Notes: generated by a model from the sequence alone, not told the origin. Numbered from the stretch's first letter, positions 1-10,910 are shown. The stretch: 64,000 nt of DNA from Sphingomonas sp. FARSPH (GCF_003355005.1 NZ_CP029985.1:1851001-1915000), one strand, 5' to 3'. Made by a program: numbers and translations.

Positions 1-483
1 ATCATCTTCATCAGCGCCAAGGGCAGCGAGACCGACCGCGTCGTCGGGCTGGAACTCGGCGCGGACGATTACCTGCCCAAGCCGTTCGGCACGCGCGAGC
101 TGATCGCCCGCGTCCGCGCGGTGTTGCGCCGCGGCCAGCTCGAACGGCGCAGCGGCGAGCGCGAGGAGGGCGTGTTGAGCTTCGATGGCTGGACGGTCAC
201 GTTGCCACGCCGCGAGCTGACCTCGCCCACCGGTGCCGTCGTCGACCTAACCGGCGCGGAGTTCGACCTGCTCGTGGCGCTGGCCGAACATGCCGGCCGC
301 GTCATCGCGCGCGAACGGCTGATCGAGCTGTCGCGCACGCGGCTCGGCGACAGTTCGGATCGCAGCATCGACGTGCTGGTCAGCCGCCTGCGCCGCAAAT
401 TGTCCAACGCCGGCCAGGACGCGCCGATCATCACCGTGCGCGGCGTCGGCTACATGTTCAACACCGAGGTGACGCGCCGTTGA
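1..483 (+). CDS. OmpR/PhoB-family response regulator (5' truncated by window edge)
   Basis: The reading frame is open from base 1, so the N-terminal half of the receiver domain lies upstream of the window. What remains is the end of the receiver, including the conserved Lys-Pro pair in LPKPFGTREL, followed by a winged-helix DNA-binding domain. The latter shows the usual ...LTGAEFDLL...LIELSR...RSIDVLVSRLRRKL...ITVRGVGYMF layout. The protein is a DNA-binding transcriptional regulator activated by phosphorylation. Its stop codon overlaps the start of the histidine kinase that follows, so the two form a two-component pair. The signal and regulon cannot be read from the sequence. Confidence 0.93.
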   Translation: MIFISAKGSETDRVVGLELGADDYLPKPFGTRELIARVRAVLRRGQLERRSGEREEGVLSFDGWTVTLPRRELTSPTGAVVDLTGAEFDLLVALAEHAGRVIARERLIELSRTRLGDSSDRSIDVLVSRLRRKLSNAGQDAPIITVRGVGYMFNTEVTRR

Positions 484-1790
484 GGCGCCTGTTGCGGCCT
501 TCGATCGGCCTGATCGGGCAGATCGTCGCGATCCTGCTGCTGACCATGGTGATCGAGTTCGGCGTATCGACGCTGTTGTACGAGCGGGCCAGCCAGTTCT
601 CGGTCCGCGACGACGAGGCGCGCCGGCTCGCCGAGCATCTGGTTATCGCCCGCCGGCTCGTCGCCGAACAGCCGCCGCCGCGCCGCGCGGCGATGGCGGA
701 GGACCTGACCACCGAGCGCTATGCGCTCGACTGGCAGCAGTCGCTGCCCGCGCCGCCGCCGATCGCGCCCGCGCTCGACAGCATGCGCCACCAGGTGATC
801 GAATGGGAGCCGTCGCTCGCGCGGTCTGACCTCAGGCTGCGGCTCAGTTCGCCCGGGCGCAGTTCCGTCGTTACCGGCGGCCTGCAATTGCCCGACGGCA
901 GTTGGCTCTATTTCCGCACGCTGGAGCCGCTCCAGAATCTCAACCTCGCCGCCGAACGGATCCTGCTCGCGCTGATCCCCGCGCTCGCGCTGATGCTGCT
1001 TGGCGGACTGCTCATCCAGCAGATGCTGCGCCCGATGCGCAACCTCGCCGCGGCCGCGGACCGGTTCGGCGACGGCGTCCACGCGCCGGTGCCGGAGGAC
1101 GGGCCGGGCGAGGTGCGCCGCGTCGTCGCCGCTTTCAACCGCATGGCGGGCCGCATCCAGCGGCTGATCGCCGACCGGACGCAGGCGCTCGCCGCGGTCG
1201 GTCACGACCTGCGCACGCCGCTCGCGCGCCTCCGCCTGCGCGCCGACGGCGTCGACGATCCCGCGGTGCGCGCGGCGATCGGCCGCGATCTGGGCGAGAT
1301 GGAGGCGATGATCTCCTCATTGCTCGCGTTTCTCGGCGGCGACAGCGATCCGGAAGTGCCCGTGCTCACCGATATCGCCGTGGTCTGCGCGACCTTGATC
1401 GACGATGTCGAGGATCGGGACCTGCCCGGCCGATACGACGGGCCGAACCATTGCGAGGTGCGCGTGCGCCCGGTCGCCTTCAAGCGCGCGCTGTCCAACC
1501 TCGTCGAAAATGCGCTCCATTATGCCGGCAACGTCGTGCTGCGGCTGGACAGCAAGAGCGAGGGCGTCACGATCGCGGTCGAGGACGACGGGCCCGGCAT
1601 TCCTGACGAACAGCTGAAACGCGTGCTCGAACCCTTCGTCCGCCTCGACACCGCGCGGCCGCGCGACACCGTCGGTTTCGGGCTCGGCCTGCCGATCGTC
1701 GCGAAGATCGTCGCGGGCGAGGGCGGGACGCTCAGCCTGTCCAATCGCGCGGGCGGCGGCCTGCGCGCGGCGATCTTCCTGCCGCGATAA
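480..1790 (+). CDS. Two-component sensor histidine kinase
   Basis: A 436-residue inner-membrane kinase and the cognate partner of the upstream regulator. Membrane segments lie at about residues 11-32 and 160-180 and enclose a periplasmic sensor region of roughly 125 residues. A HAMP linker follows (about 180-235). The dimerisation box holds the phospho-accepting His242 in VGHDLRTPLARLRLRAD. The ATPase domain has an N box (NLVENALHYAGN), a G1 box (DDGPGIPDE) and a G2 box (GFGLGLPIV). The start used is a TTG that overlaps the regulator's TGA, giving translational coupling; no better start is visible nearby. The architecture resembles EnvZ/RstB-type kinases, but the stimulus is unknown. Confidence 0.93.
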   Translation: MRRLLRPSIGLIGQIVAILLLTMVIEFGVSTLLYERASQFSVRDDEARRLAEHLVIARRLVAEQPPPRRAAMAEDLTTERYALDWQQSLPAPPPIAPALDSMRHQVIEWEPSLARSDLRLRLSSPGRSSVVTGGLQLPDGSWLYFRTLEPLQNLNLAAERILLALIPALALMLLGGLLIQQMLRPMRNLAAAADRFGDGVHAPVPEDGPGEVRRVVAAFNRMAGRIQRLIADRTQALAAVGHDLRTPLARLRLRADGVDDPAVRAAIGRDLGEMEAMISSLLAFLGGDSDPEVPVLTDIAVVCATLIDDVEDRDLPGRYDGPNHCEVRVRPVAFKRALSNLVENALHYAGNVVLRLDSKSEGVTIAVEDDGPGIPDEQLKRVLEPFVRLDTARPRDTVGFGLGLPIVAKIVAGEGGTLSLSNRAGGGLRAAIFLPR

Positions 1791-1907
1791 GACGTCGGGA
1801 CCGGAAACACTTCCTCACAGCGACGCGGCGCCGCAGCAAAATCGGTGCCGTACATCCTTCCCGTTAGGCCGGGCCCCGTTCCCGGCGTTCGAGGAGGAGT
1901 ATCAACC

Positions 1908-2609
1908 ATGAACAACGAAGTGATCGGCCGTGTCCTCGCCTTCGAAAAGAAGGTGTTCCAGGACCAGCACGCGCTCTATTCGACGCTCGCCCGCCACGGC
2001 CAGAGCCCGAAGGCGCTCATCATCTCCTGCTCCGATTCGCGCATCGTGCCCGAGCACATCATGCAGGCGCAGCCGGGCGACCTGTTCGTCTGTCGCAACG
2101 CCGGCAACATCGTGCCCCCGTTCGCGCAGCCGTCGGGCGGCACCACCGCGACGGTCGAATATGCGATCTCCGTGCTCGGCGTGCGCGACATCATCGTCTG
2201 CGGCCATTCCGACTGCGGCGCAATGAAGGGCCTGTCGGGCGATCCCGCTGCGCTGTCGTCGGTCCCCAACGTTGCGCAGTGGCTGCGCCACGGCGCCGCC
2301 GCGCGCCAGGTCGTCGACCGCAGCTATCCCGAGCTGACCGACGGCGAGCGCGTCCGCGCGCTCAGCCTGGAGAACGTCGTCGCGCAAATCGCCAACCTGC
2401 GCACGCATCCGTCGGTCGCCGCCGGCATCGCGCGCGGCGAGATTTCGCTGCACGGCTGGTTCGTCGACATCCATGAGGGCAACGTCCTTGGCCTCGACGG
2501 CAACACCGGCAAGTTCGTCGTGATCCGCGAGGGCGATGCCTTCCCGGTCGCGCTGCCCGCTGCCGAACGTCGCGCGAGCGACGTCGACTTCGCCATGGCC
2601 GCGGAGTGA
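1908..2609 (+). CDS. Beta-class carbonic anhydrase
   Basis: A 233-residue cytosolic zinc enzyme that interconverts CO2 and bicarbonate. The zinc ligands and catalytic dyad are visible: Cys41, Asp43 and Arg45 in CSDSRIVPE, then His100 and Cys103 in CGHSDCGAMKG. The ATG at 1908 is preceded by a strong GGAGGAG ribosome site at about 1893-1899 and is preferred to longer in-frame starts. The stop codon overlaps the start of a SulP anion transporter, so the pair is probably co-translated: the transporter could bring in bicarbonate (or another anion) while the anhydrase equilibrates it with CO2. That coupling is inferred; the enzyme family is certain from the motifs. Confidence 0.96.
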   Translation: MNNEVIGRVLAFEKKVFQDQHALYSTLARHGQSPKALIISCSDSRIVPEHIMQAQPGDLFVCRNAGNIVPPFAQPSGGTTATVEYAISVLGVRDIIVCGHSDCGAMKGLSGDPAALSSVPNVAQWLRHGAAARQVVDRSYPELTDGERVRALSLENVVAQIANLRTHPSVAAGIARGEISLHGWFVDIHEGNVLGLDGNTGKFVVIREGDAFPVALPAAERRASDVDFAMAAE

Positions 2610-4117
2610 TGCCCCGCCTGACATTGCCCTCGACGGCGATCCTGACGCGTGATTTCACCGCGTCGATCGTCGTCTTCCTCGTCGCGATGCCTTTGTGCAT
2701 GGGCATCGCCGTCGCGTCGGGCGTGCCGCCCGAAAAGGGTCTGATCACCGGCATCATCGGCGGCATCGTCGTCGGCGCGCTGGCGGGATCGCCGCTGCAG
2801 GTCAGCGGCCCCGCCGCGGGCCTGGCGGTGGTGGTGTTCGAACTGGTGCGCGATCACGGCATGTCCGCGCTCGGCCCGATCCTGATCCTCGCCGGCGCGA
2901 TCCAGATCGTCGCCGGCATCCTGAAGCTCGGCGGCTGGTTCCGCGCGATCAGCCCGGCGGTCGTCCACGGCATGCTCGCCGGCATCGGCCTGCTGATCGT
3001 CGTCGGCCAGTTCCACGTCCTGTTCGATGCCAAGCCGCTGCCGTCGGGCCTGCTCAATCTCACCGCGATGCCCGGCCGCCTGCTCGGTCTGTCGCCCGAC
3101 AATATCCAGGCCGCCGAACTCGCGTTCGGCATCGGCATGCTGACGATCGTGTGCATGATCGGCTGGGAAAAGGTGCGCCCCGCCTCGATGAAGCTCGTTC
3201 CCGGTGCGCTCGTCGGCGTGCTCGCCGGCACGTTCGCCGCGATGGCGTTCGGGCTGGAGGTCGCGCGCGTCAGCGTGCCCGAATCGATCACCGCGGCGGT
3301 CGCACTGCCGGGCAACGACATCGTCGCGCGCTTCATGGATCCCTCGATCCTCGCCGCCGCGCTCGCCATCGCCTTCATCGCCAGCGCGGAAACGTTGCTG
3401 TCGGCGGCGGCGGTCGACCGGATGCACGACGGGGTGCGCACCAACTACAATAAGGAACTGCGCGCGCAGGGCATCGGCAACCTGCTTTGCGGCATCGCCG
3501 GCGCGCTGCCGATGACGGGCGTCATCGTCCGCTCCTCCGCCAACGTGCAGGCGGGTGCGAAGACGCGCGCCTCGACGATGCTGCACGGCATCTGGATCCT
3601 CGGCTTCGTCGCCCTGCTGCCGTTCGTGCTGCGCGAGATTCCGATGGCGGCGCTCGGCGCGATCCTGGTCGTCACCGGCTGGCGCCTCGTCAGCCTCAGC
3701 CACGCGAAACACCTGTTCTCGCATTACGGCATCCTGCCCGCCTTCATTTGGGCAGCGACGCTCGTCACCGTGGTCGCGGCGGATCTGCTCACCGGCGTGC
3801 TGGTCGGCATCGGCCTGTCGCTGCTCGAACTCGTGCCCAACCTGACGCGCCTGAAGCTCCGGGTGTCCGAAGGCGAAACCGCGGGCGGCCACGCCATCGG
3901 TCTGGCGGGCGCGGCGACCTTCGTCTCGCTGCCCAAGCTGTCGGACACGCTCGATCGTGCGCCGACCGGCCCCGTGCGGCTCGACGTCAGCGACCTCAAG
4001 ACCGTCGACCACACCTGCGCCGAATTCATCAAGGATTGGTTCCAGCGGCGCCGCGCCGCCGGGGACGCGATCGAGGTGTTCGGCGCCAGCGGCAAGGTCG
4101 CGGCGCTGGCGCACTGA
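2609..4117 (+). CDS. SulP-family inorganic anion transporter with C-terminal STAS domain
   Basis: A polytopic membrane protein of about 502 residues. It starts with the SulP-type segment DFTASIVVFLVAMPLCMGIA, has many hydrophobic helices up to about residue 410, and ends in a short STAS-like cytoplasmic domain (...VRLDVSDLKTVDHTCAEFIKDW...). SulP proteins carry sulfate, bicarbonate or other anions. Linkage to a carbonic anhydrase favours bicarbonate, as with cyanobacterial BicA, but the substrate is an inference. The ATG at 2609 overlaps the preceding TGA (TGATG); a GTG three bases upstream is also possible. No separate promoter is visible between the two genes. Confidence 0.92.
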   Translation: MPRLTLPSTAILTRDFTASIVVFLVAMPLCMGIAVASGVPPEKGLITGIIGGIVVGALAGSPLQVSGPAAGLAVVVFELVRDHGMSALGPILILAGAIQIVAGILKLGGWFRAISPAVVHGMLAGIGLLIVVGQFHVLFDAKPLPSGLLNLTAMPGRLLGLSPDNIQAAELAFGIGMLTIVCMIGWEKVRPASMKLVPGALVGVLAGTFAAMAFGLEVARVSVPESITAAVALPGNDIVARFMDPSILAAALAIAFIASAETLLSAAAVDRMHDGVRTNYNKELRAQGIGNLLCGIAGALPMTGVIVRSSANVQAGAKTRASTMLHGIWILGFVALLPFVLREIPMAALGAILVVTGWRLVSLSHAKHLFSHYGILPAFIWAATLVTVVAADLLTGVLVGIGLSLLELVPNLTRLKLRVSEGETAGGHAIGLAGAATFVSLPKLSDTLDRAPTGPVRLDVSDLKTVDHTCAEFIKDWFQRRRAAGDAIEVFGASGKVAALAH

Positions 4118-4156
4118 TCGCGGCTACGAAGCCTTCCCTCGGCCCCCCTGCCGTTC

Positions 4157-4192
4157 GTGCTGTCCCGATTCCGATCGGGTCGGCACGGACGG
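4157..4192 (+). terminator. Hairpin downstream of SulP gene (weak terminator candidate)
   Basis: A G/C-rich imperfect hairpin (GTGC-GTCCCGAT against ATCGGG-C-GCAC) sits about 40 nt after the transporter stop and is followed by a short ATTTTCC stretch. It lies in the 284-nt space before the porin gene. Apart from the AAGGGG ribosome site just upstream of the porin start (about 4391-4396), I see no other clear element in that space. Confidence 0.35.
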
Positions 4193-4401
4193 AATTTTCC
4201 CTGGGGACGCGAGGGCCTATCGATCCGATCGGCGTGACGCCCGGCAACATTTCGTCACGCCCAAGCAACCCGCGGGCAGCTTTGCTGCACTAGCGAGGAC
4301 CGTGCCCGGGAACGACTGGCGATCCGTCTCATCCTCCTCCGAGACGAGCGCGCTGGCGGACCCGGGCGCAGGAGGGACCTCACCGATGTGAAAGGGGTCC
4401 C

Positions 4402-5250
4402 ATGAAGTCTGTTGCATCCATCGCGGCCATGGTCGCCGCCTTTGCCGCCGTCCCCGCCACCGCGCAGGACAGCGCGCCACCCAAGCCCGTTACCGTCACC
4501 GGCAACGTCGCGCTCGTCTCCGACTATCGCTTCCGCGGCGTGTCGCAGTCGGACGAGGAAATGGCGATCCAGGGCGGCCTCACGGTCGCGCACGAAAGCG
4601 GGCTTTATGTCGGTACCTGGGCCTCCAACCTCGCCGGCTGGGGCACGTTCGGCGGCGCGAATATGGAACTCGACCTGATCGGCGGGTATAAGATGCCGGT
4701 GGGCGGCGGCGGCACGCTCGACGTCGGACTCACCTGGTACATGTACCCCGGCGGCGCGTCGAAGACCGATTTCGCCGAACCCTATGTCAAACTGTCGGGC
4801 ACGCTCGGCCCCGCCAGCCTGCTCGCTGGCGTCGCCTACGCCCCCAAGCAGCAGGCGCTCGGCGACTGGTACGCCACCGGCGCGGCGGCGCAGACGGGCG
4901 TCTATACGAAGCCGGGGGCGAAATACGACAACCTCTACCTTTGGGGCGATGCGACCGCAGGCGTGCCGAACACGCCGCTGACCGCAAAGGCGCATATCGG
5001 CTATTCCAGCGGCAATCCCGGCCTGGGCCCCAACGGTACTTCTGTCGCGCCGACGGGCAAATACTGGGACTGGATGCTGGGCGCCGACCTTGCGGTGAAG
5101 GGCACGCCGCTGACGCTCGGCGTCGCATACGTCGACACCGACATCAGCACGCGCGAGGCGGCCTATCTGCTGCCCAATTTCTCCTCGACCAAGGATGGCG
5201 GCCCGATCGCCGGCGCGCAGGTGGTCTTCTCTGTGACCGCGGCATTCTAA
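4402..5250 (+). CDS. TorF-family putative outer-membrane porin
   Basis: A 282-residue protein with a cleavable signal peptide (MKSVASIAAMVAAFAAVPATA, cut near Ala-Gln). The mature part consists of alternating amphipathic strands with repeated aromatic Gly-rich segments, and starts with the TorF/Gcw_chp family signature (VTGNVALVSDYRFRGVSQS). It ends in Phe, as outer-membrane barrels usually do. Family members are uncharacterised putative porins common in proteobacteria, sometimes found near nitrogen or ammonium genes, which is not the case here. The gene stands alone between the SulP transporter and the sugar cluster, and a hairpin follows its stop. Confidence 0.87.
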   Translation: MKSVASIAAMVAAFAAVPATAQDSAPPKPVTVTGNVALVSDYRFRGVSQSDEEMAIQGGLTVAHESGLYVGTWASNLAGWGTFGGANMELDLIGGYKMPVGGGGTLDVGLTWYMYPGGASKTDFAEPYVKLSGTLGPASLLAGVAYAPKQQALGDWYATGAAAQTGVYTKPGAKYDNLYLWGDATAGVPNTPLTAKAHIGYSSGNPGLGPNGTSVAPTGKYWDWMLGADLAVKGTPLTLGVAYVDTDISTREAAYLLPNFSSTKDGGPIAGAQVVFSVTAAF

Positions 5251-5256
5251 CGATCA

Positions 5257-5281
5257 TTCCTCCCCGCTTTGCGGGGAGGAA
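5257..5281 (+). terminator. Perfect 11-bp hairpin after porin gene
   Basis: TTCCTCCCCGC, a three-base TTT loop, then the exact complement GCGGGGAGGAA, beginning 6 nt after the porin stop. No T-run follows, so it could stop transcription, protect the mRNA 3' end, or be a small member of the GC-rich palindrome family seen at 8072 and 40368. Confidence 0.5.
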
Positions 5282-5326
5282 CAGGTCTGTGGGGAACCCA
5301 ACCCGCCCCACCGCGCTTCACGCGGC

Positions 5327-6445
5327 ATGGTCCACGCCGACACGCTGATCTTCACCCCCGACGACGTCGACCTCTCCCGCTCGCCGCTGCGCCGCGGGAT
5401 CGCGGAGCCGACCTATGTGCTCGGCGCGTTCAACCCCGGCTTCACGCGGCTGCCCAGCGGCAACCTGTTGCTGATGGCCCGCATCGCGGAGGCGCTGTCG
5501 CAGCCGGTGCGCGACGACCACGTCCGCGCGATCCGCCGGACCCCAGCGGGTTACGTCCTCGACCCCTGGCCGCTCGCCGACGTCGACATGACCGATCCGC
5601 GCCAGTTCGAGATCAAGGGGCGCAAGCACCGCGTGCTCGGCCTGACCTCGCTGTCGTGGCTGCTCCCGGTCGAACTCGACCCGACGGGACAGCGGATCGT
5701 CGCGGTCCATTATGACAAGGCGATCGAACCCGCCGCCTCCTACCAATGCTACGGCGTCGAGGATGCGCGGATCACGAAGGTCGGCGACACCTGGTACATG
5801 ACCACCTGCTCGGTCGGGGCGGAACGGCATTGCACGACGCTGCACATGTCGCGCGACGGCCTCACCTATCGGCTCGAGGGTATCGTGCTCGACCACCAGA
5901 ACAAGGACATGATCCTGTTCGAGGGCAAGGTGGCAGACAGGTTCATGGCGCTCACCCGTCCGCTCGGCGAGGTGTATTTCGCCTATCCGCCCGACAGCGA
6001 ATGGGTCGGCGGCCCCTCGATCAATTTCGCACAGAGCCCGGACGCGCTCCATTGGAAGCCGCTCGACGCGCCCGGCCTGCGCGCGCGGCGCGGCTCTACC
6101 TCTGCGATGAAGATCGGCGGGGGCACGCAGCCGGTGCTGACGCCGGACGGCTGGATGATGATCTACCACGGCGTCGAGGCGCGCGAGAGCGTCGGCATCT
6201 ATCGCAGCTTCTGGGCATTGCTCGACCGCGACGACCCGTCGCACATCCTGCGCGTCGAGGACGACGTCCCGCTGATCGAGGCCGATCCCGCGCTGACCGC
6301 GCTCATCGCGCACCAAATGTATCTGCCCACCCCCGTGGTCTTCTCGACCGGGCTGGTCGAGGACGGCGACGATTATCTGATTGCCAGCGGCGAGGCCGAT
6401 CTGGCCTGCCGGATGACGCGCATCGCCAAGTCGCGGTTTCGCTGA
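5327..6445 (+). CDS. Glycoside hydrolase family 130 protein (beta-mannoside phosphorylase-like)
   Basis: A 372-residue cytosolic five-bladed beta-propeller enzyme. GH130 members phosphorolyse or hydrolyse beta-mannosides. Diagnostic segments are GAFNPGFTRLPSGNLLLMAR near the N-terminus, YGVEDARITKVGDTWYM containing the proposed catalytic Asp of the family, and PTPVVFSTGLVEDGDDYLIASGEAD near the C-terminus. It has no signal peptide. The ATG at 5327 follows a repeat hairpin and lacks a strong ribosome site. The next genes encode a GH13 glucosidase and a GT4 glycosyltransferase, so this is a small glycan-processing cluster. Exact substrate and mechanism (phosphorylase or hydrolase) cannot be decided from sequence alone. 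Confidence 0.88.
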   Translation: MVHADTLIFTPDDVDLSRSPLRRGIAEPTYVLGAFNPGFTRLPSGNLLLMARIAEALSQPVRDDHVRAIRRTPAGYVLDPWPLADVDMTDPRQFEIKGRKHRVLGLTSLSWLLPVELDPTGQRIVAVHYDKAIEPAASYQCYGVEDARITKVGDTWYMTTCSVGAERHCTTLHMSRDGLTYRLEGIVLDHQNKDMILFEGKVADRFMALTRPLGEVYFAYPPDSEWVGGPSINFAQSPDALHWKPLDAPGLRARRGSTSAMKIGGGTQPVLTPDGWMMIYHGVEARESVGIYRSFWALLDRDDPSHILRVEDDVPLIEADPALTALIAHQMYLPTPVVFSTGLVEDGDDYLIASGEADLACRMTRIAKSRFR

Positions 6446-6502
6446 GCGGAACCGTTACGCCCCCGCACCGTTCGGTTGCCGGTTGAAACGGGGGAACCGG
6501 CC

Positions 6503-8071
<1,569 letters not shown>

Positions 8072-8158
8072 CACCCTCACCCTTCCGCGGCTTCGCCGCT
8101 CCCTCCCTCTCCCAGCGGGAGAGGGAAGAGGCGCGTAGCGCCGAAAGGGTGAGGGGTG
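8072..8158. repeat. Cruciform-forming inverted repeat (REP-like element)
   Basis: The ends are imperfect inverted copies (CACCCTCACCCTT against AAGGGTGAGGGGTG). Inside are three short hairpins: GCGGC-ttc-GCCGC, CTCTCCC-agc-GGGAGAG and GGCGC-gta-GCGCC. It starts immediately after the GH13 stop codon and fills the gap before the GT4 gene. The layout is that of bacterial REP/BIME-type elements; no transposase is nearby. Confidence 0.75.
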
Positions 8159-8207
8159 GGTGCGTGACGCCTCGCATTGTCTCCTTTCGAAAGCTCCACC
8201 CCGCGCC

Positions 8208-9218
8208 ATGAAGATCGCCATGCTCGCCCCCATCGCCTGGCGCACGCCGCCGCGTCATTACGGCCCATGGGAGCTCGTCACCAGCCTGCTCACCGAGGCG
8301 CTGGTCGCGCGGGGCATCGACGTCACGCTGTTCGCGACGCAGGACAGCCTCACCGCGGGGACGCTCGCCGGCGTCGTTCCCGCACCCTATTCCGAAGACC
8401 CGTCGATCGACGCAAAGGTTTGGGAATATCGCCACCTCGCGCACGTCTTCGAACGCGCGGGCGAGTTCGACATCATCCACAACCAGGCGGATTTCCCCGC
8501 CCACGCCTTTTCGAATCTCGTCGACACGCCGATCGTCACGACGATCCACGGCTTCTCGTCCGACCGCATCCTGCCGATGTACAAGCCGTACGAGCATCGC
8601 GTGCACTATGTCGCGATCAGCGACGCCGACCGGTCGCCGCAGCTGCATTACGCCGCGACGATCCACCACGGCATCGTGCTCGACGATTTTCCCTTCGATC
8701 CGCGGGGAAGCGACACCTTGCTGTTCTTCGGCCGCATGCATCCCGACAAGGGCGCGGCGGAAGCGATACGCGTGGCGCAGGCGACGGGGCGCGACCTTGC
8801 CATGTACGGCATCGTCCAGGACCAGGGTTATTACGACCGCGAGATTCGCCCGCATCTCGGCGGCACGCGCATCCGCCATCCCGGCGCGGTCGGTGGGGCC
8901 GAGCGGACGCGCGCGCTGGGCAAGGCGGCGGCCTTGCTCCACCTCATCAACTTCGACGAGCCGTTCGGTTTGTCGGTGGTCGAGGCGATGGCCTGCGGCA
9001 CCCCCGTCATCGCGATCAACCGCGGCTCGATGCCCGAACTGATCGAGCATAGCGTCACCGGCTTCCTCGTCGGCAGCGTCGATGAAGCGATCGCCGCGGT
9101 CGGCCGGCTGGGTGAGATCGATCGCGCCGCCTGCCGCGCGGCGGTGGCGGCACGCTTCAGCGTCGAGCGGATGGCCGATCGCTACATCGCGCTGTATCGA
9201 TCCATCTTAGGTGCTTGA
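8208..9218 (+). CDS. GT4-family glycosyltransferase
   Basis: A 336-residue GT-B fold enzyme. The N-terminus MKIAMLAPIAWRTPPRHYGP has the Gly-Pro acceptor-binding loop of family 4. The C-terminal nucleotide-sugar site shows DEPFGLSVVEAMACGTPVIA, the E-X7-E motif of retaining glycosyltransferases. The ATG at 8208 is preferred to an upstream GTG at 8160, which falls at the end of the repeat element. It is the third gene of the GH130-GH13-GT4 set. It probably transfers a hexose from a nucleotide sugar, but donor and acceptor are not predictable here. Confidence 0.9.
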   Translation: MKIAMLAPIAWRTPPRHYGPWELVTSLLTEALVARGIDVTLFATQDSLTAGTLAGVVPAPYSEDPSIDAKVWEYRHLAHVFERAGEFDIIHNQADFPAHAFSNLVDTPIVTTIHGFSSDRILPMYKPYEHRVHYVAISDADRSPQLHYAATIHHGIVLDDFPFDPRGSDTLLFFGRMHPDKGAAEAIRVAQATGRDLAMYGIVQDQGYYDREIRPHLGGTRIRHPGAVGGAERTRALGKAAALLHLINFDEPFGLSVVEAMACGTPVIAINRGSMPELIEHSVTGFLVGSVDEAIAAVGRLGEIDRAACRAAVAARFSVERMADRYIALYRSILGA

Positions 9219-9251
9219 TCCCGCCGGGTCTTGCAGGCGAATGTCACCGCC

Positions 9252-10910
9252 ATGCTGAGCCGCGTGCGCCGTTTCCTGACCGAGGAGGACTGGCAGTTCC
9301 TGCCGCACGAGCGGCCGGCGCTGCCCGGTTCGCCCGGCTCGGTCGAGCATGAGACGCGCATCCGCGTCGCTTATGGCGTCATCGCGATCCTGCTCGGCCT
9401 GACCGGTGGATTCGGCAATGCGCTGATCAGCGCCAATACGACGACGCTGCAGGGCGCGCTCGGCCTCGATCCCGCGGAGATCGCCTGGCTGCCGACCGTC
9501 TATGTGATGACCAACGTCAGCATCAACCTGCTGCTCATCAAGTTCCGCGCGCAGTTCGGCCTCCGGCCCTTCGCGCTCCTCTTCCTCGGCCTCTACGTGG
9601 CCGTCACGCTCGGCCACCTGTTCGTGCGCGAATTCCAGACCGCCATCCTGGTGCGCGCGATCAGCGGCATGGCGGGCGCGCCCTTGTCCAGCCTGTGCCT
9701 CTATTACATGATGCAGGCGCTGCCGCTCAAATGGCGGCTGAAGGCGATCGTGCTGGGCATCGGCGTGCCGCAATGCGCGACGCCGCTTGCGCGGCTGTTC
9801 TCGCCCGAATTGCTCGCCATGTCGCAATGGCGCACGCTCTATCTTTTCGAACTCGGCCTCTCGCTGCTCAGCTTCGCTGCGGTCGCGCTGCTCCGCCTGC
9901 CGCCGACGACGCGGTCGAAGGCGTTCGAGAAACTGGATTTCGTCACCTTCCCGCTGTTCGCGGTCGCGATGGCGCTGATCGCCGCGGTGCTCGGCCTGGG
10001 TCGCTACGTCTGGTGGACCAATGCGGCATGGCTCGGCTGGGCGCTGATCGTCGCCATCCCGATGCTCGCCGCCGCATTGGTCATCGAGCACAACCGCGCC
10101 AACCCGCTGCTCAACACGCGCTGGCTGGGCAGCGCCGATATCGTTCGCTTCGCGATCGTCACGATCATGGCACGCATCGTGCTGTCCGAACAGACGTTCG
10201 CCGCGGTCGGCCTGCTCACCGTGCTGGGCCAGAACAACGACCAGCTCGGCACGTTCTTCACCGTCATCTTCCTGTGTTCGGCGGCGGGCGTCGCGCTTAG
10301 CGCGATCACGCTCGACACCAACCGCACCGCGCACCCGATCATGCTCGCGGTCGGCCTGGTCGCGATCGCCGCGTGGGCGGACAGTTATTCGACCAGTCTG
10401 ACGCGCGCGCCGCAGATGTACTGGACGCAAGGGTTGATCGCATTCGCCGGCACCTATTTCCTCGGCCCCGCGTTGCTGTTCGGCATGCTGCGCGCGCTGC
10501 AGCAGGGGTCCGGCCATGTCATCAGCTTCATCGCCGTGTTCGGCATCGTCAACGGCATCGGCGGCCTTGCCGGCACCGCCCTGCTCGGCACGTACCAGAT
10601 CGTCCGCGAGAAGGCGAACAGCGCCGGCATCGTGCAGGGCATCGATCCGACCGACCCGATCGTCACGCAGCGGCTGACGGCGGGGGGGCAGGCGGTGGCG
10701 CGCGTCGTCGGCGATCCCGCCTTGCGCAGCGCAGAGGGTGGCGCCCTGCTGTCGCAGACCGCGACGCGCGAGGCGAACGTTCTGGCCTATGACGACACCT
10801 TCCGCCTCGTCGCCATTCTCGCGGCGGCGACCTTCCTGTATCTCGTCTTCCTCTTGATCCGCCGCGCGCGCCGGGCCCGCCGTGCCGCGCTCGCAGGGGC
10901 ACCCGCATGA
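9252..10910 (+). CDS. MFS efflux permease (EmrB/DHA2-like)
   Basis: A 552-residue inner-membrane transporter with a hydrophilic N-terminal stretch of about 45 residues, then roughly 12-14 hydrophobic helices. The last helix (FRLVAILAAATFLYLVFLLI) is followed by an Arg-rich tail. A large soluble loop at about residues 450-510 lies before the last helix, as in EmrB-type proton-coupled drug exporters. Its stop overlaps the start of a HlyD/EmrA adaptor by 4 nt and an outer-membrane factor follows, so the three genes encode one envelope-spanning pump. ATG 9252 is used; a TTG at 9231 is the alternative. The substrate is unknown. Confidence 0.88.
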   Translation: MLSRVRRFLTEEDWQFLPHERPALPGSPGSVEHETRIRVAYGVIAILLGLTGGFGNALISANTTTLQGALGLDPAEIAWLPTVYVMTNVSINLLLIKFRAQFGLRPFALLFLGLYVAVTLGHLFVREFQTAILVRAISGMAGAPLSSLCLYYMMQALPLKWRLKAIVLGIGVPQCATPLARLFSPELLAMSQWRTLYLFELGLSLLSFAAVALLRLPPTTRSKAFEKLDFVTFPLFAVAMALIAAVLGLGRYVWWTNAAWLGWALIVAIPMLAAALVIEHNRANPLLNTRWLGSADIVRFAIVTIMARIVLSEQTFAAVGLLTVLGQNNDQLGTFFTVIFLCSAAGVALSAITLDTNRTAHPIMLAVGLVAIAAWADSYSTSLTRAPQMYWTQGLIAFAGTYFLGPALLFGMLRALQQGSGHVISFIAVFGIVNGIGGLAGTALLGTYQIVREKANSAGIVQGIDPTDPIVTQRLTAGGQAVARVVGDPALRSAEGGALLSQTATREANVLAYDDTFRLVAILAAATFLYLVFLLIRRARRARRAALAGAPA

